Assembly (NCBI RefSeq): GCF_011058315.1
Contig: NZ_CP049298.1
Span: 124,001-188,000, forward strand
Source: Chryseobacterium sp. POL2
Lineage (GTDB): Bacteria > Bacteroidota > Bacteroidia > Flavobacteriales > Weeksellaceae
DNA length: 64,000 bases
Direction of reading: 5' to 3'
Below, piece after piece: positions 22,953 to 33,600 of this stretch. A program made the position numbers and the translations under genes. The notes below the pieces were generated by a model. It saw only the letters and a list, made by a program, of their open reading frames with translations, was not told the origin of the DNA and did not search any database. The stretch's first letter is position 1, and each line of letters opens with the position of its first letter.

Positions 22953-25900
22953 ATGCTCAGAAATTATTTGAAATTGTATCGACAGATTTTTACCATTTTG
23001 TTGTGTTGCCTAGCTTGTGGACTTTTACAAGCTCAAATTTTTTCATGGAAAAACCCTAATATTCCCAGAGATTCGGTAAAAAAAGACAGCATTCTTTCCG
23101 CTAGGATTGATAAGGATTATTTTACCAAAGACACTTTAGATTTTATAAAAAAAGCCTCCCAGTTGGTGTATGACGAAGAGGTTTTGGTGAAAAATACGAA
23201 AGCCAGAATTCTTGGCGACCTCAATTCCAAAGGTTCTATCGTGCGGGGTATCACTTTTGGGAACAACCAAGGATCTTCGGTACAAAGTTCTATGGATATG
23301 CAAATCTCCGGAAAACTAAGCGAAGATGTTTCGATATTAGCATCGATTTCGGATCACAATTTACCAATTCAGGCGGATGGTTATACCCAAACTTTGCAAG
23401 AGTTTGATAAAATCTATGTTCAGCTAGATATCAAAAAACATAGCATTATTCGTGCAGGACATTTGGATTTAGATGATGACAGAACTTATTTCGGACGCTA
23501 CCAAAGACGCAGTATGGGACTTCAATTTTTAACCAGCTGGGAACATAATGGCAACAAAACCAGTCTGGACGTTTCTGGAGGTATTGCAAGAAGTGAGTTC
23601 AACAGAATGCGATTTCAGGGGATTGAAGGCAACCAAGGACCTTATCGGCTACTCGGGAAAAATGGCGAACAGTTTATAACCATTATCTCTGGCTCCGAAC
23701 AAGTTTATATAGATGGCGTATTGATGAAGCGTGGCGAAAACCTCGATTACACCATTAATTATAATACAGGCGAAATTACTTTCACGAGTTTTCGACCAAT
23801 TTATAAACAGAATTTTATCACGATTACTTATAACTACACCAACCGCAATTATACACGCTTTCTTCTTACAGGAAATATCCAGCATCAGCGGGAAAAACTT
23901 AAGCTAGGTCTGTCGTGGTTCATGGAGAATGATAACAAAAATGCGCCACTTTCGCTTAATTTGAGTGACGAAGACAAACAATATCTCATCAATGCGGGTA
24001 ACAATGCTGAGATGATGTATGCGCCTTCTGGTGTGAAAACCGATTATGATGTTAATAAAATTTTGTACAAAAAAGTAGTTTCCGGAACCAATTATCACTA
24101 CGAGTTTTCTACCAATAAAGAGGATGAACTTTACCAAGTGAGTTTCACCTATTTTGGTAATACCAAAGGCGATTATAGAATCTCGCAAACCACGAATAAT
24201 GGACGCGTTTTCGAATATGTAGGACTCGGGCTTGGTGATTATCTCGCGGTTCGTCGATTGCCAGCACCAGAGAAAAGCCAAGTCTTTTCAACCAATGCAG
24301 AATATGCTTTAGAAAACGGTGTTATCGGCGTAGATGCATCACTGAGTAATAACGATCTTAATCTTTTTTCATCCAAAGACAACAAACAAAATATTGGCTA
24401 CGCAACAAGAATATATGCTAATAAAAGCTTTACCAAAAACAATTGGAAAGGAACACCAATGTTCGAATATCAGCATATCGACAAGCAATTTAAAGTTCTG
24501 GACAGAATTAACAATGTCGAATTTTGGCGCGATTTCAATCTAACAGAAGAATTTAGCCAGATTACTCAAAACAGATTTGTATTTGGTTTTGATAATATTT
24601 GGAAAGACCGAACTTTTTTAAATTATAAAATCAATTACCTCGATGAAAAAGCCAATTACAAAGGCCTGAAAAATGATTTTAGCTTTGGTTGGAAAAATCA
24701 ACGTTGGATAACGCTTGCCAATGCGTCTTATCTTGATACCAAATCTACCGCGATGAATACGCAGTTTATTCGGGCAAATACTTCCGCGGAATTATTAACA
24801 AAGAAGGGAAGTTGGTCAGTCGGCGCAGCACTAGAACATAATCTTAAAAAATACAACCAAACGGGACTTTATGATGTGTCGAGTTTTAGCTGGAATGAAG
24901 TCTTTTTGCAAAAGAAAATTGCAGACAGCGCGCGGACAAAGCTTTTAACGAAAGTCTATTTGCGGGATAACGACTCCATTCGGGATAATCGTTTGCAACA
25001 GATGAACAATATTTTGGGAATTATGGCAGAAAGCCAAATCATTAAAACCGAAAAAACACAATTGTCGGCATTGGTGCATTATCGTAAATTTTTCTATAAA
25101 GATCAAACTTTAGCGAACGATCAAAATCAAGATTTTGTTGTCGGAAACATTATGTACAACCAACAACTTTTCCAAAACGGAATGCGTTTGCAAGCTTTTT
25201 ATGAATTAGGAAATGGACAAGAAGCGCAACGCGAATTTCAGTACATCAAAGTGACAGATGGACAAGGCGTTTATAAATGGACGGATTATAATGGCGATGG
25301 CATTCAGCAACTGGACGAGTTCGAGGTCGCAGAATATATCGACCAGGCGCAATACATTAGGGTTTACACCAATACAGTCAAATATTTGGCTTCCAACAAA
25401 AACAAATTACAATTGGCCTTGTTTGTAAATCCCGCAGTAATTTTTAGTTCCGAAAACGAGTTTTTAAAACGTTGGAATTTCAATGTGTCCATGTTGTCGC
25501 AAAATGCTTTTATGAAAGGCGATCGCGTCGTGGTGCTCAATCCTTTTGCAAAGGAAAGCGACCAGATTATGAAAACCCAAAACATCTTGTTTTCGGCATT
25601 GTTCAATTCCAATGACAAATCTGGTTGGAACGCCAATTACCGCTACTCGGCGAATGACAATTTGCTCAACGCCAATTATAGTATAGAGGAGCGTTCACAA
25701 GATTCGCATTTCTTTAATTTGGGATATTGGTTTAATAAGAACTTCCGTGCCGATTGGGAAAATCAACTGCAAGATATTACCAATCACTCACAGATGTTCA
25801 GCACGCGCAACTATCTTTTACAAAATTGGGAAACCAAACCCAAAGCCACATACCGCCTAACGGAAAGTCTGCAAGCCGAACTTTTTGGCGCGCTTCGCCA

Positions 25901-26210
25901 AAAGAAAAGATCCGATGGCGACGAGCGTCTCAAAGCTTACGAACTTTCTGGGACTTTGCAATGGGATCACAAGAAAACCTCTTTGCGTGCTAACTTTTCA
26001 TTTATCAATAACGAGTTTACGGGCAACAGTTTTAGCATCGTTGGGAACCAAATGTTGGAAGGTCTCAAAGCTGGGAAAAACCAAGTCTGGAGTGTTATTT
26101 TGCAACAAAACCTCAATTCATTTTTGCAGCTCAATGTCAATTACGAAGGTCGCAACTCTGGCGAACGCACCATCCACACGGGAAGCATGCAGATTCGCGC
26201 AAGTTTTTAG
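22953..26210 (+). CDS. Large outer-membrane beta-barrel protein, function unknown
   Basis: A 1085-residue envelope protein with an N-terminal signal peptide (LLCCLACGLLQAQ). A region around residues 245-300 contains SEQVYIDGVLMKRGENLDYTI then TGEITFTSFRPI, a module I also associate with the SprA-type outer-membrane proteins of the type IX pathway. The rest is a series of amphipathic strands with alternating aromatic residues and short turns, ending in MQIRASF with a terminal Phe as in many outer-membrane barrels. There is no TonB plug. It is common in flavobacteria but uncharacterised as far as I know; a structural or transport role is inferred. Confidence 0.75.
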   Translation: MLRNYLKLYRQIFTILLCCLACGLLQAQIFSWKNPNIPRDSVKKDSILSARIDKDYFTKDTLDFIKKASQLVYDEEVLVKNTKARILGDLNSKGSIVRGITFGNNQGSSVQSSMDMQISGKLSEDVSILASISDHNLPIQADGYTQTLQEFDKIYVQLDIKKHSIIRAGHLDLDDDRTYFGRYQRRSMGLQFLTSWEHNGNKTSLDVSGGIARSEFNRMRFQGIEGNQGPYRLLGKNGEQFITIISGSEQVYIDGVLMKRGENLDYTINYNTGEITFTSFRPIYKQNFITITYNYTNRNYTRFLLTGNIQHQREKLKLGLSWFMENDNKNAPLSLNLSDEDKQYLINAGNNAEMMYAPSGVKTDYDVNKILYKKVVSGTNYHYEFSTNKEDELYQVSFTYFGNTKGDYRISQTTNNGRVFEYVGLGLGDYLAVRRLPAPEKSQVFSTNAEYALENGVIGVDASLSNNDLNLFSSKDNKQNIGYATRIYANKSFTKNNWKGTPMFEYQHIDKQFKVLDRINNVEFWRDFNLTEEFSQITQNRFVFGFDNIWKDRTFLNYKINYLDEKANYKGLKNDFSFGWKNQRWITLANASYLDTKSTAMNTQFIRANTSAELLTKKGSWSVGAALEHNLKKYNQTGLYDVSSFSWNEVFLQKKIADSARTKLLTKVYLRDNDSIRDNRLQQMNNILGIMAESQIIKTEKTQLSALVHYRKFFYKDQTLANDQNQDFVVGNIMYNQQLFQNGMRLQAFYELGNGQEAQREFQYIKVTDGQGVYKWTDYNGDGIQQLDEFEVAEYIDQAQYIRVYTNTVKYLASNKNKLQLALFVNPAVIFSSENEFLKRWNFNVSMLSQNAFMKGDRVVVLNPFAKESDQIMKTQNILFSALFNSNDKSGWNANYRYSANDNLLNANYSIEERSQDSHFFNLGYWFNKNFRADWENQLQDITNHSQMFSTRNYLLQNWETKPKATYRLTESLQAELFGALRQKKRSDGDERLKAYELSGTLQWDHKKTSLRANFSFINNEFTGNSFSIVGNQMLEGLKAGKNQVWSVILQQNLNSFLQLNVNYEGRNSGERTIHTGSMQIRASF

Positions 26211-26218
26211 AAGTTTTA

Positions 26219-26340
26219 TTTGGGCGGCATTTCGCGCTATTCAGGGGTTTCGTCTTCAGAAGCCAAGCTTTGTCCTGTCGCTGTTCTTCAGACCGCTCGC
26301 TTCGCTCGCGCCCTTACTATCCCGGCCGCAGATTCTAGAT
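26219..26340. repeat. GC-rich extragenic element with nested palindrome
   Basis: Just after the large barrel gene, about 120 bases are strikingly GC-rich (GGGCGGCATTTCGCGC, then CCGCTCGCTTCGCTCGCG, then CCCGGCCGC) in an otherwise AT-rich genome. CGCTCGC-TTC-GCTCGCG-type arms form a stable hairpin. This matches the style of interspersed intergenic elements I recall from Chryseobacterium and Flavobacterium genomes, usually placed downstream of genes. It has no coding potential in keeping with its surroundings. Confidence 0.6.
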
Positions 26341-26367
26341 GATATTTTGGTGTTGTCATGCAATAAA

Positions 26368-26400
26368 AGCGTTGTTAGGGCTCAAAGCCCTAACAACGCT
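26368..26400. repeat. Perfect 15-pair extragenic palindrome
   Basis: The arms AGCGTTGTTAGGGCT and AGCCCTAACAACGCT are separated by CAA. No T tract follows on either strand, so it is less typical as a terminator, although it could still stop or protect the upstream transcript. Confidence 0.75.
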
Positions 26401-26464
26401 CAATACTCAATTATTTAAAACTAAAAAGAACACGTATAAATAATGTGTTAACTGCTTTATTTAG

Positions 26465-26472
26465 TAATTTTG
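26465..26472 (+). promoter_or_regulatory. -7 box upstream of the phosphopantetheinyl transferase
   Basis: TAATTTTG, an exact TAnnTTTG match 17 bases before the start codon. Confidence 0.45.
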
Positions 26473-26489
26473 AGTTTTAATTATTTCCC

Positions 26490-27104
26490 ATGCCTTTGTA
26501 CAAAGATTTTTCTGATGATAAAGCCAAAATTCTGATTTGGAAATTTGACGAAAACGAACATCTAGATATCAATACTTTATTAGAACCCGAAAATTATAAT
26601 AAAGTCAAAGATTATCATCCCAAAAAAATTAATGAATTTTTGATGGTGCGTAAGATGCTACTGGAATTGTTGCCGGGTTATAAAATTTTATACAAAGAAA
26701 ATGGCGAACCTTTTTTGGAACCCAGCGACTACAATATTTCCATAAGTCATTCTTTCCCATTAGCTGCCATTGCGATTTCAAAGATGAAAGTTGGCATCGA
26801 CCTCGAACTCAAAAAAGAAAAAATAAAACACATTCGCCACAAATTTGTCCTTCACGAAAACGACTTTATAAATAATGATGCGGAAGTCGATTTTTTAACT
26901 GCGATCTGGAGTGTCAAAGAATCTTTGTACAAAATCCACCATTCCAAATATTGGTCTTTGAAAAAACATTACGACATCCAAAGTTTTGAACCAAGCGAAA
27001 ATTTTAATGTGAAAGCCCGCGTCTATGACCAGAATTTTGAAGATGTTTTCGAAGTCAAGGTGAGAAGGCTTGGTGATTATTATTTTTCGGTCGTTTTGGA
27101 ATAA
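26490..27104 (+). CDS. 4'-phosphopantetheinyl transferase superfamily protein
   Basis: Transfers phosphopantetheine from CoA to carrier proteins. The 204-residue protein has the metal/CoA-binding motif VGIDLE (Asp, Glu) and the second motif WSVKESLYK, in the Sfp-type order GxDxE then WxxKEA/S. The N-terminal half contains FLMVRKMLLELLPGYKILY and ISISHSFPLAAIAIS, as in AcpT/Sfp relatives. Its partner could be the fatty-acid ACP or a secondary-metabolite carrier protein; the window shows no synthase, so I cannot choose. Its stop is 7 bases from the convergent FUSC gene. Confidence 0.92.
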   Translation: MPLYKDFSDDKAKILIWKFDENEHLDINTLLEPENYNKVKDYHPKKINEFLMVRKMLLELLPGYKILYKENGEPFLEPSDYNISISHSFPLAAIAISKMKVGIDLELKKEKIKHIRHKFVLHENDFINNDAEVDFLTAIWSVKESLYKIHHSKYWSLKKHYDIQSFEPSENFNVKARVYDQNFEDVFEVKVRRLGDYYFSVVLE

Positions 27105-27111
27105 TCAATAA

Positions 27112-29358
27112 TCAGTCATTCTTGTGTCGGTAATAGTTTTCGACCACTTTTCGTTGATCTTTTGCTACATCATAAATCAGTTCTAATAAATCCTGAATGT
27201 TTTTCAGCTCGGTTAAATGACTTATTTTTGTTGGATCTCTATGGTCAATATAGTCTCTTTCATCAAGTTCTTGTCGGCGTTTTTCTAGAAGTTCGTCCAC
27301 GTGATCGTCGGGTTCTATTTTGCTTTGGTCGATAATTTCGTAATCAAATTCTTCCTTACGCAACAGCGAATTGCTTCTAATAAGTTCTGACGAAATTTTT
27401 ATTTTCCAACTTTGGCTATCAATTTCGGGATACAACTCTTGATTTTTAGCAAACTGAGACAAAGACGCGGTATAAGCTGTTAATAGGTGAGAAGTGGTCA
27501 CAAATTGATGAACTGTTTCTAATTTTTTTCGTTGATCTTTTGGATCCGAAATCATTCGTTGAAAGTTGTCGGATAAGTTGGCAAGGTCGATAATGGCGTT
27601 TTTTCTTTTGAGACGATAGTCTTCATCGTTTTCTTTTTTGTTAATGAAAAGATCCATCACCACCCGAAAATAATCGAGGTTGCTTTTTCCTGATTTTTTC
27701 ATCAGTTGCAAATTTTGGGTGTATTCCCAAACCGGAAATACAAAATAGGCAACCAAAAATGTCACTGCGCCTGCAATAGCCGTATCTATAATTCTGTCTT
27801 TAAAAATGAGATTAATATTCCCTGGTTTTAAAAAATTAAACGAGAGAAAAACATAAATGGTCATAAAAAATACAGCCCAAAAATATTTTGATTTTAAGAG
27901 ACTAAAACATAAAGTCATTGTCGTTAACAATATAGCTAGCAATAGACTTTGGTCGGTGATGTAATACAAAAGGATATATGCCGCGATGCCTCCTGCGACG
28001 GTGCCATACAGTCTGAGGAGATTGCGATGCTTGGTTGTGCTGTAAGCGGGTTTCAAAATAGCAGTTATCGTAATCATAATCCAATAGGCATGACCGATTC
28101 CTAAAAACTCGAGTTTCGAGATGATATAACCAATAAATAAGGCTAAAGTCACACGAACGGCATGGCGGAAATGCCCAGAATGCAAAGAGATATTGCTCAA
28201 CAAAACCTTGCGGTTGAGGCGTTCTTCTTTTGGAACAAACTTGTTAAGATCCAGTCCTGTAGAAAGACTTTTGGCAAGTTTTATATCTTGGTCAAAGACA
28301 CGGAAAATAGTTTTGATTTCGTCCGTAACTTCTGTTATTCTCATCAAAACCTGACGCAAAAGCATGAAATCTTCTAGGTTATCTGCATTGATGACTTCTG
28401 CGCGATGTTCGTAAAATTGGTGGTAAATATTTTTTAATTCTTTATCAAAATTATATTGTTCTTTGGTTCTGATGTTGCCTTGTAAAGCGATACCAATGTT
28501 GGTAATCTCGTTGGCCATATTCATCAGATAATCGTGCATTTGGTTTAGGATTTTAGTTTCTCCAAAAACATGATTTAGTTTTCGATAGTCGTTTTCTGAA
28601 GTTAAAAGTTTTTCAAATAAATCAATTGAATTCAGGAACATTAACATCAGGATTCTACTTTGTGTCGTAGATTCATTTACGATTTTTCTGGTTTTAAAAA
28701 CGATTTCTCGGGTTGCTTCTTGTTGTTCTTTTATTTTTATTTGTTGTGCAATCAATTGGTTGATGAGGCCATCGACATTTTCATTTTTTTTATAAAATTT
28801 GGCTTTAATTCTTAAATAATCGGCAAGTTCGAGGTAGTTTTCGCCCACCATTTGACTTGCTAATTTGTAAGGTTGTAATGTAGAAACGACTAGGAATACA
28901 ATGATAAACCAAATACAACCTGCTAAAAATACGATTAAGCTATGGAAAACATCATCCCCCGTGAGATGCCCATCGATAAAAATGCTGAGAACCACTAATG
29001 ATAACGAACCAACGCCCGCGAGTCGACTTCCATAGACGCCAATCAATGAGAAAAACATTCCAAAAACTATGATTTCCAAATAGACGATCCACTGAAAATC
29101 TTTGACGAGACTGGCTATTAATGCAACTAAAAAATAAGAAATAACGGCAAAGGCTAATGTATTTCGTCGTCTTACGAAAGGTCCTGGTTGATCTGTTAAT
29201 CCGACAAAGCTCGTGCCCATTGGGAATAAAAAATATTCTTGTAACAAACCGAAATGCGCCAAAATAATACTTGGAATAACAATGGCAAGCGCTATTCTTG
29301 TCCCTGCAAAAATATATTGGCTTGTCAGAAATTTTTTGAGTTCCGCAGTATAATTCAT
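27112..29358 (-). CDS. FUSC family inner-membrane protein (YccS/YhfK-like)
   Basis: A 748-residue membrane protein with two hydrophobic bundles. The first is about residues 15-160 and the second about 400-540 (HAVRVTLALFIGYIISK, AYWIMITITAILKPAYSTTKHRN, then GTVAGGIAAYILLYYI). Each bundle is followed by a soluble helical region. The segment WIMITITAILKPAYS matches the fusaric-acid-resistance (FUSC/YccS) signature. The likely role is efflux of aromatic acids or similar compounds, but no substrate is known. The C-terminal soluble part is charged and helical. It is monocistronic, with the porV terminator immediately upstream. Confidence 0.9.
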   Translation of the reverse strand: MNYTAELKKFLTSQYIFAGTRIALAIVIPSIILAHFGLLQEYFLFPMGTSFVGLTDQPGPFVRRRNTLAFAVISYFLVALIASLVKDFQWIVYLEIIVFGMFFSLIGVYGSRLAGVGSLSLVVLSIFIDGHLTGDDVFHSLIVFLAGCIWFIIVFLVVSTLQPYKLASQMVGENYLELADYLRIKAKFYKKNENVDGLINQLIAQQIKIKEQQEATREIVFKTRKIVNESTTQSRILMLMFLNSIDLFEKLLTSENDYRKLNHVFGETKILNQMHDYLMNMANEITNIGIALQGNIRTKEQYNFDKELKNIYHQFYEHRAEVINADNLEDFMLLRQVLMRITEVTDEIKTIFRVFDQDIKLAKSLSTGLDLNKFVPKEERLNRKVLLSNISLHSGHFRHAVRVTLALFIGYIISKLEFLGIGHAYWIMITITAILKPAYSTTKHRNLLRLYGTVAGGIAAYILLYYITDQSLLLAILLTTMTLCFSLLKSKYFWAVFFMTIYVFLSFNFLKPGNINLIFKDRIIDTAIAGAVTFLVAYFVFPVWEYTQNLQLMKKSGKSNLDYFRVVMDLFINKKENDEDYRLKRKNAIIDLANLSDNFQRMISDPKDQRKKLETVHQFVTTSHLLTAYTASLSQFAKNQELYPEIDSQSWKIKISSELIRSNSLLRKEEFDYEIIDQSKIEPDDHVDELLEKRRQELDERDYIDHRDPTKISHLTELKNIQDLLELIYDVAKDQRKVVENYYRHKND

Positions 29359-29369
29359 ATAACAAAAAT

Positions 29370-29402
29370 AAAAGAAAAATGCCTCATATTTGAGGCATTT
29401 TG
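29370..29402 (-). terminator. Intrinsic terminator of porV
   Basis: The minus strand has stem AAAATGCCTCA/TGAGGCATTTT with a short AATA-type loop and a T-rich tail. Confidence 0.85.
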
Positions 29403-29422
29403 AAATATTATCAGATTAATTA

Positions 29423-30577
29423 TTAATAATCTTGAGAGTTGTAAGTTTCACCTCCGATGTTCCAAGTTAGACCAAATCTAAGTGTATTGTCTAAAGCACT
29501 ATTTACTTTTGACATATTAACTAAGTATGATAAATCTAAACCGAAAGATTGATATTTGAGACCTACACCCACTGTTGCATATTGTCTAGCGCCTTGCTCT
29601 GGACTTTCTGTAAAGTACCCAGCACGGATTGCAAAGGCATCATCATAAGAATATTCTGCCGCGCCCGAGAACATGATACTTTTTTTGTTACCGAAAGATT
29701 TTCCGATACCTTCCATTACCCCAACATTCGGAATTCTGAATACAGGTTTTCCATTGGCGTCATATTCTGCGATTTCTGGACCAGGAACTAAAAGTTTGGA
29801 TGCTTCACCACTGATACTGAATCTGTTAAGGTCGTCGATGAATAAGTCATAGCCAACACCCAATCTTGCCATTGTCGGAAGATAAGAGCGAGAATTTTCG
29901 TCACCCGTATAGTCTAATCTAGGACCTAGATTTTGTACTGCCCAACCAGCATTAACACGACCTTCGTAGTCACCAATACTTTGATGCTTAGGTGATCTAT
30001 AGTAACCAGAAACATCTACTGCAAAGGTGTTAGCAGGTTGTAAAGTATTGTCAGAATTGAAACTACCGCCTAAGTCTGATCTGATGAAACGACCAGTAAC
30101 CGCCATAGAGTAGTAGTCAGATAGTTTAAGACCATAAGCAACATCGATAGAGAATTCGTTTGGTTTGGTTGTACCACCAGAGATAACTTCGTTACCAACT
30201 AATGATGTTAAATCTACTTGTCCCATATTGAAATAGTAGATACTAGCACTCAACGTTGATCTTTCATCATCACCTAAAAATGTGTAAAAAGATCCGTATA
30301 ATAAAAATACATCATTGGTCAGTTTACTCATATAGGGCGTATAGTTAACCCCAACACCAGAAGTGTTTTTCGCGAAAGGATATTTTGCTGCGTTCCAAAA
30401 TTGTGAAAAAACATCAGTTGATGTCGCAACCCCTTGATCTCCCATACCTCCTGCTCTTGCGTCTGGCGAAATTCTTAAAAAAGGAGCTCCTGTTAGTACT
30501 GTGTAGTCAGACTGAGAGTAGGCGGCTATGCTCATCCCTAAACCCAAACCTAAAAAGAGTTTTTTTGTAAAATTCAT
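29423..30577 (-). CDS. porV: Type IX secretion outer-membrane protein PorV
   Basis: FadL-like outer-membrane barrel (384 residues) that shuttles cargo with C-terminal sorting domains from the SprA channel to the PorU sortase. The diagnostic N-terminal mature segment is TVLTGAPFLRISPDARAGGMGD, followed by ATSTDVFSQFWNAAKYPF. The signal peptide ends IAAYSQ. The C-terminus FGLTWNIGGETYNSQDY is typical of flavobacterial PorV. It lies directly downstream of porU on the same strand (49 bases), matching the conserved porU-porV order beside gldJ. The two type IX cargo genes elsewhere in this window are its predicted clients. Confidence 0.97.
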   Translation of the reverse strand: MNFTKKLFLGLGLGMSIAAYSQSDYTVLTGAPFLRISPDARAGGMGDQGVATSTDVFSQFWNAAKYPFAKNTSGVGVNYTPYMSKLTNDVFLLYGSFYTFLGDDERSTLSASIYYFNMGQVDLTSLVGNEVISGGTTKPNEFSIDVAYGLKLSDYYSMAVTGRFIRSDLGGSFNSDNTLQPANTFAVDVSGYYRSPKHQSIGDYEGRVNAGWAVQNLGPRLDYTGDENSRSYLPTMARLGVGYDLFIDDLNRFSISGEASKLLVPGPEIAEYDANGKPVFRIPNVGVMEGIGKSFGNKKSIMFSGAAEYSYDDAFAIRAGYFTESPEQGARQYATVGVGLKYQSFGLDLSYLVNMSKVNSALDNTLRFGLTWNIGGETYNSQDY

Positions 30578-30625
30578 AATTAGTTAGTTATTGGTAAAAT
30601 TTACCGTTTAAATATTTATATTTTG

Positions 30626-33600
30626 CTATTTTAATAATACCATTTTTTCGACTGCTGTGGCGCTGCCTTTACACTTGTCTTGGTTTTGACTTTTTGCAAA
30701 TATCTTAAAAATATATGTACCTTTTGCTACGGTATCTCCAAAGTCATCTTTTCCGTCCCATTCGATAGCTTGTCTTGGCGTTCTGTAACCTTCTAAAAAT
30801 GGTTCAGCGGTTATGGAGTTACTTAGTGTTCTTACCAGTTTTCCAGTAATGGTAAATATCTGAACATTAACGTCCAAAATATCATCACAATTGTGCTCGA
30901 ACTGTACATATGTTTTGTTGGTGAAAGGATTTGGCCAATTAAGCGGTCTGTTGATGATCAATTGTTGCTGGCTTTCGTCTTTCACTACAAAGTTTAACGT
31001 AGAGGTCGTTGAATTATTGTTAATATCCCAAACTTTAAATGTTAATTGATGCTCTCCAGGTTTCAAATTGCGGAAAGGATAACTCACATTTCCTTTTTGA
31101 TAATCAGCCAGGCTCGGATTAACACAACCATTGCCTTCTCCCGCAGAGAAATAATCATTAAGCACTTTGGTATTGATAACCTCGCCGTCCAAAAGAACAG
31201 TTATATCATGCCCAATACCAGAGCCTGTAGAATTTATCCCGATATTGTCCGTAACGCAGGCTAAAAGCATTGGGTTTTGATCTGTAATACCACCGTTAGC
31301 AAAGTTAATATTATTCATGTAAAGATTAACTTTCGGAGGTTCGGTGTCGTTAATTCCGTTAGGGTTGATATCACCAATAGTTACCGATCCGTTATAGAAA
31401 ACGTCGTGGGATTTGTTGTCAGCATAGATTAGAATTCTACCAGATCCCAAGTCATAATTAATATCTTTGGGTACATAGAATTCAATGGTGTAATTTCCAT
31501 TAACGACTTGTCCCGAAGCCTTTACAATAGGGCTTCCTTCTTCAATATATTCTAAAATAGGAAGCATCTTAGGATTGTTGTCGTTGTTGAGGGTTTTCTT
31601 TTTAAGTTTTTTGTCATAGATATTGACTACAGCACGCCCATTAAAGCTATTGTCTAATGTGCCGTCTGGCTTTGTTACATGACCTTTTACCTTAACGAAA
31701 TCCAATGCACGGATTTTTCCAGGTTCTGGAGATTCTATCTCATCAATCTTTGCAAGTCGCTGCGGACGAGAAAGTGTCATCGCAGGATCACCAAGATAAT
31801 TCACCTTTAAGTGATTAATGTTGTTGCCTTGTTTTCTTTTGGCTTCAAGAAAAGAATCGCCTAGAGTACGGAATTTGTCGTTGTTTAATTTGAAAATACT
31901 CTCCGTAAAATTACCTGTAAATTGTTCCCCATATACCACTGCAATGGCGCGACTTGATGTAATCATGTTGGCAGCGCCACCCGATTTAAGCTTAATTACT
32001 TGTTCTCCAACGGAATTAGTAGCAGGGTCATCCCAAAGCGTGAATTCGCATGTGATGGTAGATACCAACGGAAATCTGCTATAAAGTGAAGTGTAATTAT
32101 TGAAATTTTGAACTTCGGTCGATGTTAAAACTCGTTCTTGTGACCAACCATTGATTCCGCCATGACCGAAATAAAGAAGGAATGCGCTATTGCCGACATC
32201 ATTGCTAATGGCTTGATTAATTTGTGGATAACGTTGTCCCCCCGCAGAGGTTTCCGCAGGAAAAGCATCGAGGTATAGTTTTCTAACATTATATTCAGAT
32301 CTTGTGGTTCCTGTTTCAAAATTTGATACCAGAGATGTATTCATTGTATTGTGAAAAGGAGAATCATTATCTGCGTCGTCATCTACCACAAAATCCAATT
32401 TCATTCGCCATTCACCAAAAGGGGAAGATTGACCAGGGAGTGCATTGTAATAGGCTAATGTTTTGTCAATTAATAATTTAGCTTCTCCAGGATTAGCCGC
32501 AGGAAGTCGACCGATAGGTATGTCTGGTAACATACTTCCAAGGTCATTAACTGTTTGTGGTGAAGTCATTACAAAATAATCATCGGTCACATAAGTATTG
32601 GCATAGTCGTGACTTTCTTCACTTTGATAACTTGGAATAACGTCTGTATTATTAGCCAATCTGTTTTTGAAATCATAAGAGGTGTCTCCAAGTAAAAAGA
32701 CGTATTTCAAAGTACCTTTGGGCGAATTAAGTTTAGATACAAAATCTCTTACGGCTGTAATGTCTTTGCTTCCACTACTAAATTCGTTGTATATTTTGTT
32801 AATATCAACAACTTCTACATTCATAGCATTGGTTGTCCGATGATAGTTGGCAAGACGTTGCGCATCATTCATCATGTTTGGTTGTGTAATGATGAGGTAG
32901 TCGACATTGGAAAGCCCAGATAGATTTTGCTGGTCTATACGTCCAACAAATGCTGGATTATAAGCAGCAGATGAACTAAAAGCGACAAATTCGTTATTGA
33001 AATAAGTGTTATTGGCAATATAGCCGATATTGTACACATTAGAATTTCCGCTACGATTATTTTTCCTTTTGACATTCGTAATGTCCGACACATCCCAGAC
33101 TTGCTCTAAGCCTGCAATATTTGATAAAGAAAAGCCATATAGATTATTACTTGCTTCCTCTATACTGTAATCGCGGAAAGGCAATTGTCCAGCGTTGTTA
33201 TAGGTAAGGTCTTGTTTGTATTTAACTTCAGCGTAATCCCAATAAAATTGTCCATAAGGATTATTCGCCGTATTCGGTTTGTAGGAAAAAGTAATACTAG
33301 AAGTTGGCGTATCTGTTATATTACCATTGCTAACTAAAAGTCCGAGGTCTTTGGAGCTGACATTCAGGTTTTTAATATCCTTGCCGTTTACGGAAAATTC
33401 CATCTGGTTCCTTTCACCATTTAGCGAGACGACTCTTGTCCTGTATGAAATGTTATCGTTAGCATTAAGCGGTGTTCGGAGATCAAATTTAACTTCTTTG
33501 TTTGTTGTAAATGCATCACCAACCCAAAGACGTCCCAACTTTATTAAGTTAAATTTTTCCTCATTGATATATTGGTAGTCATCATAGCGCGTTATCAGGT

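Noticed and set aside
25885-26418. 177-codon frame overlapping the end of the large barrel gene and the GC-rich repeat
   Set aside because: The frame is antagonistic to the established barrel reading frame and its tail runs through the extragenic palindromes; no homology or signal is visible.
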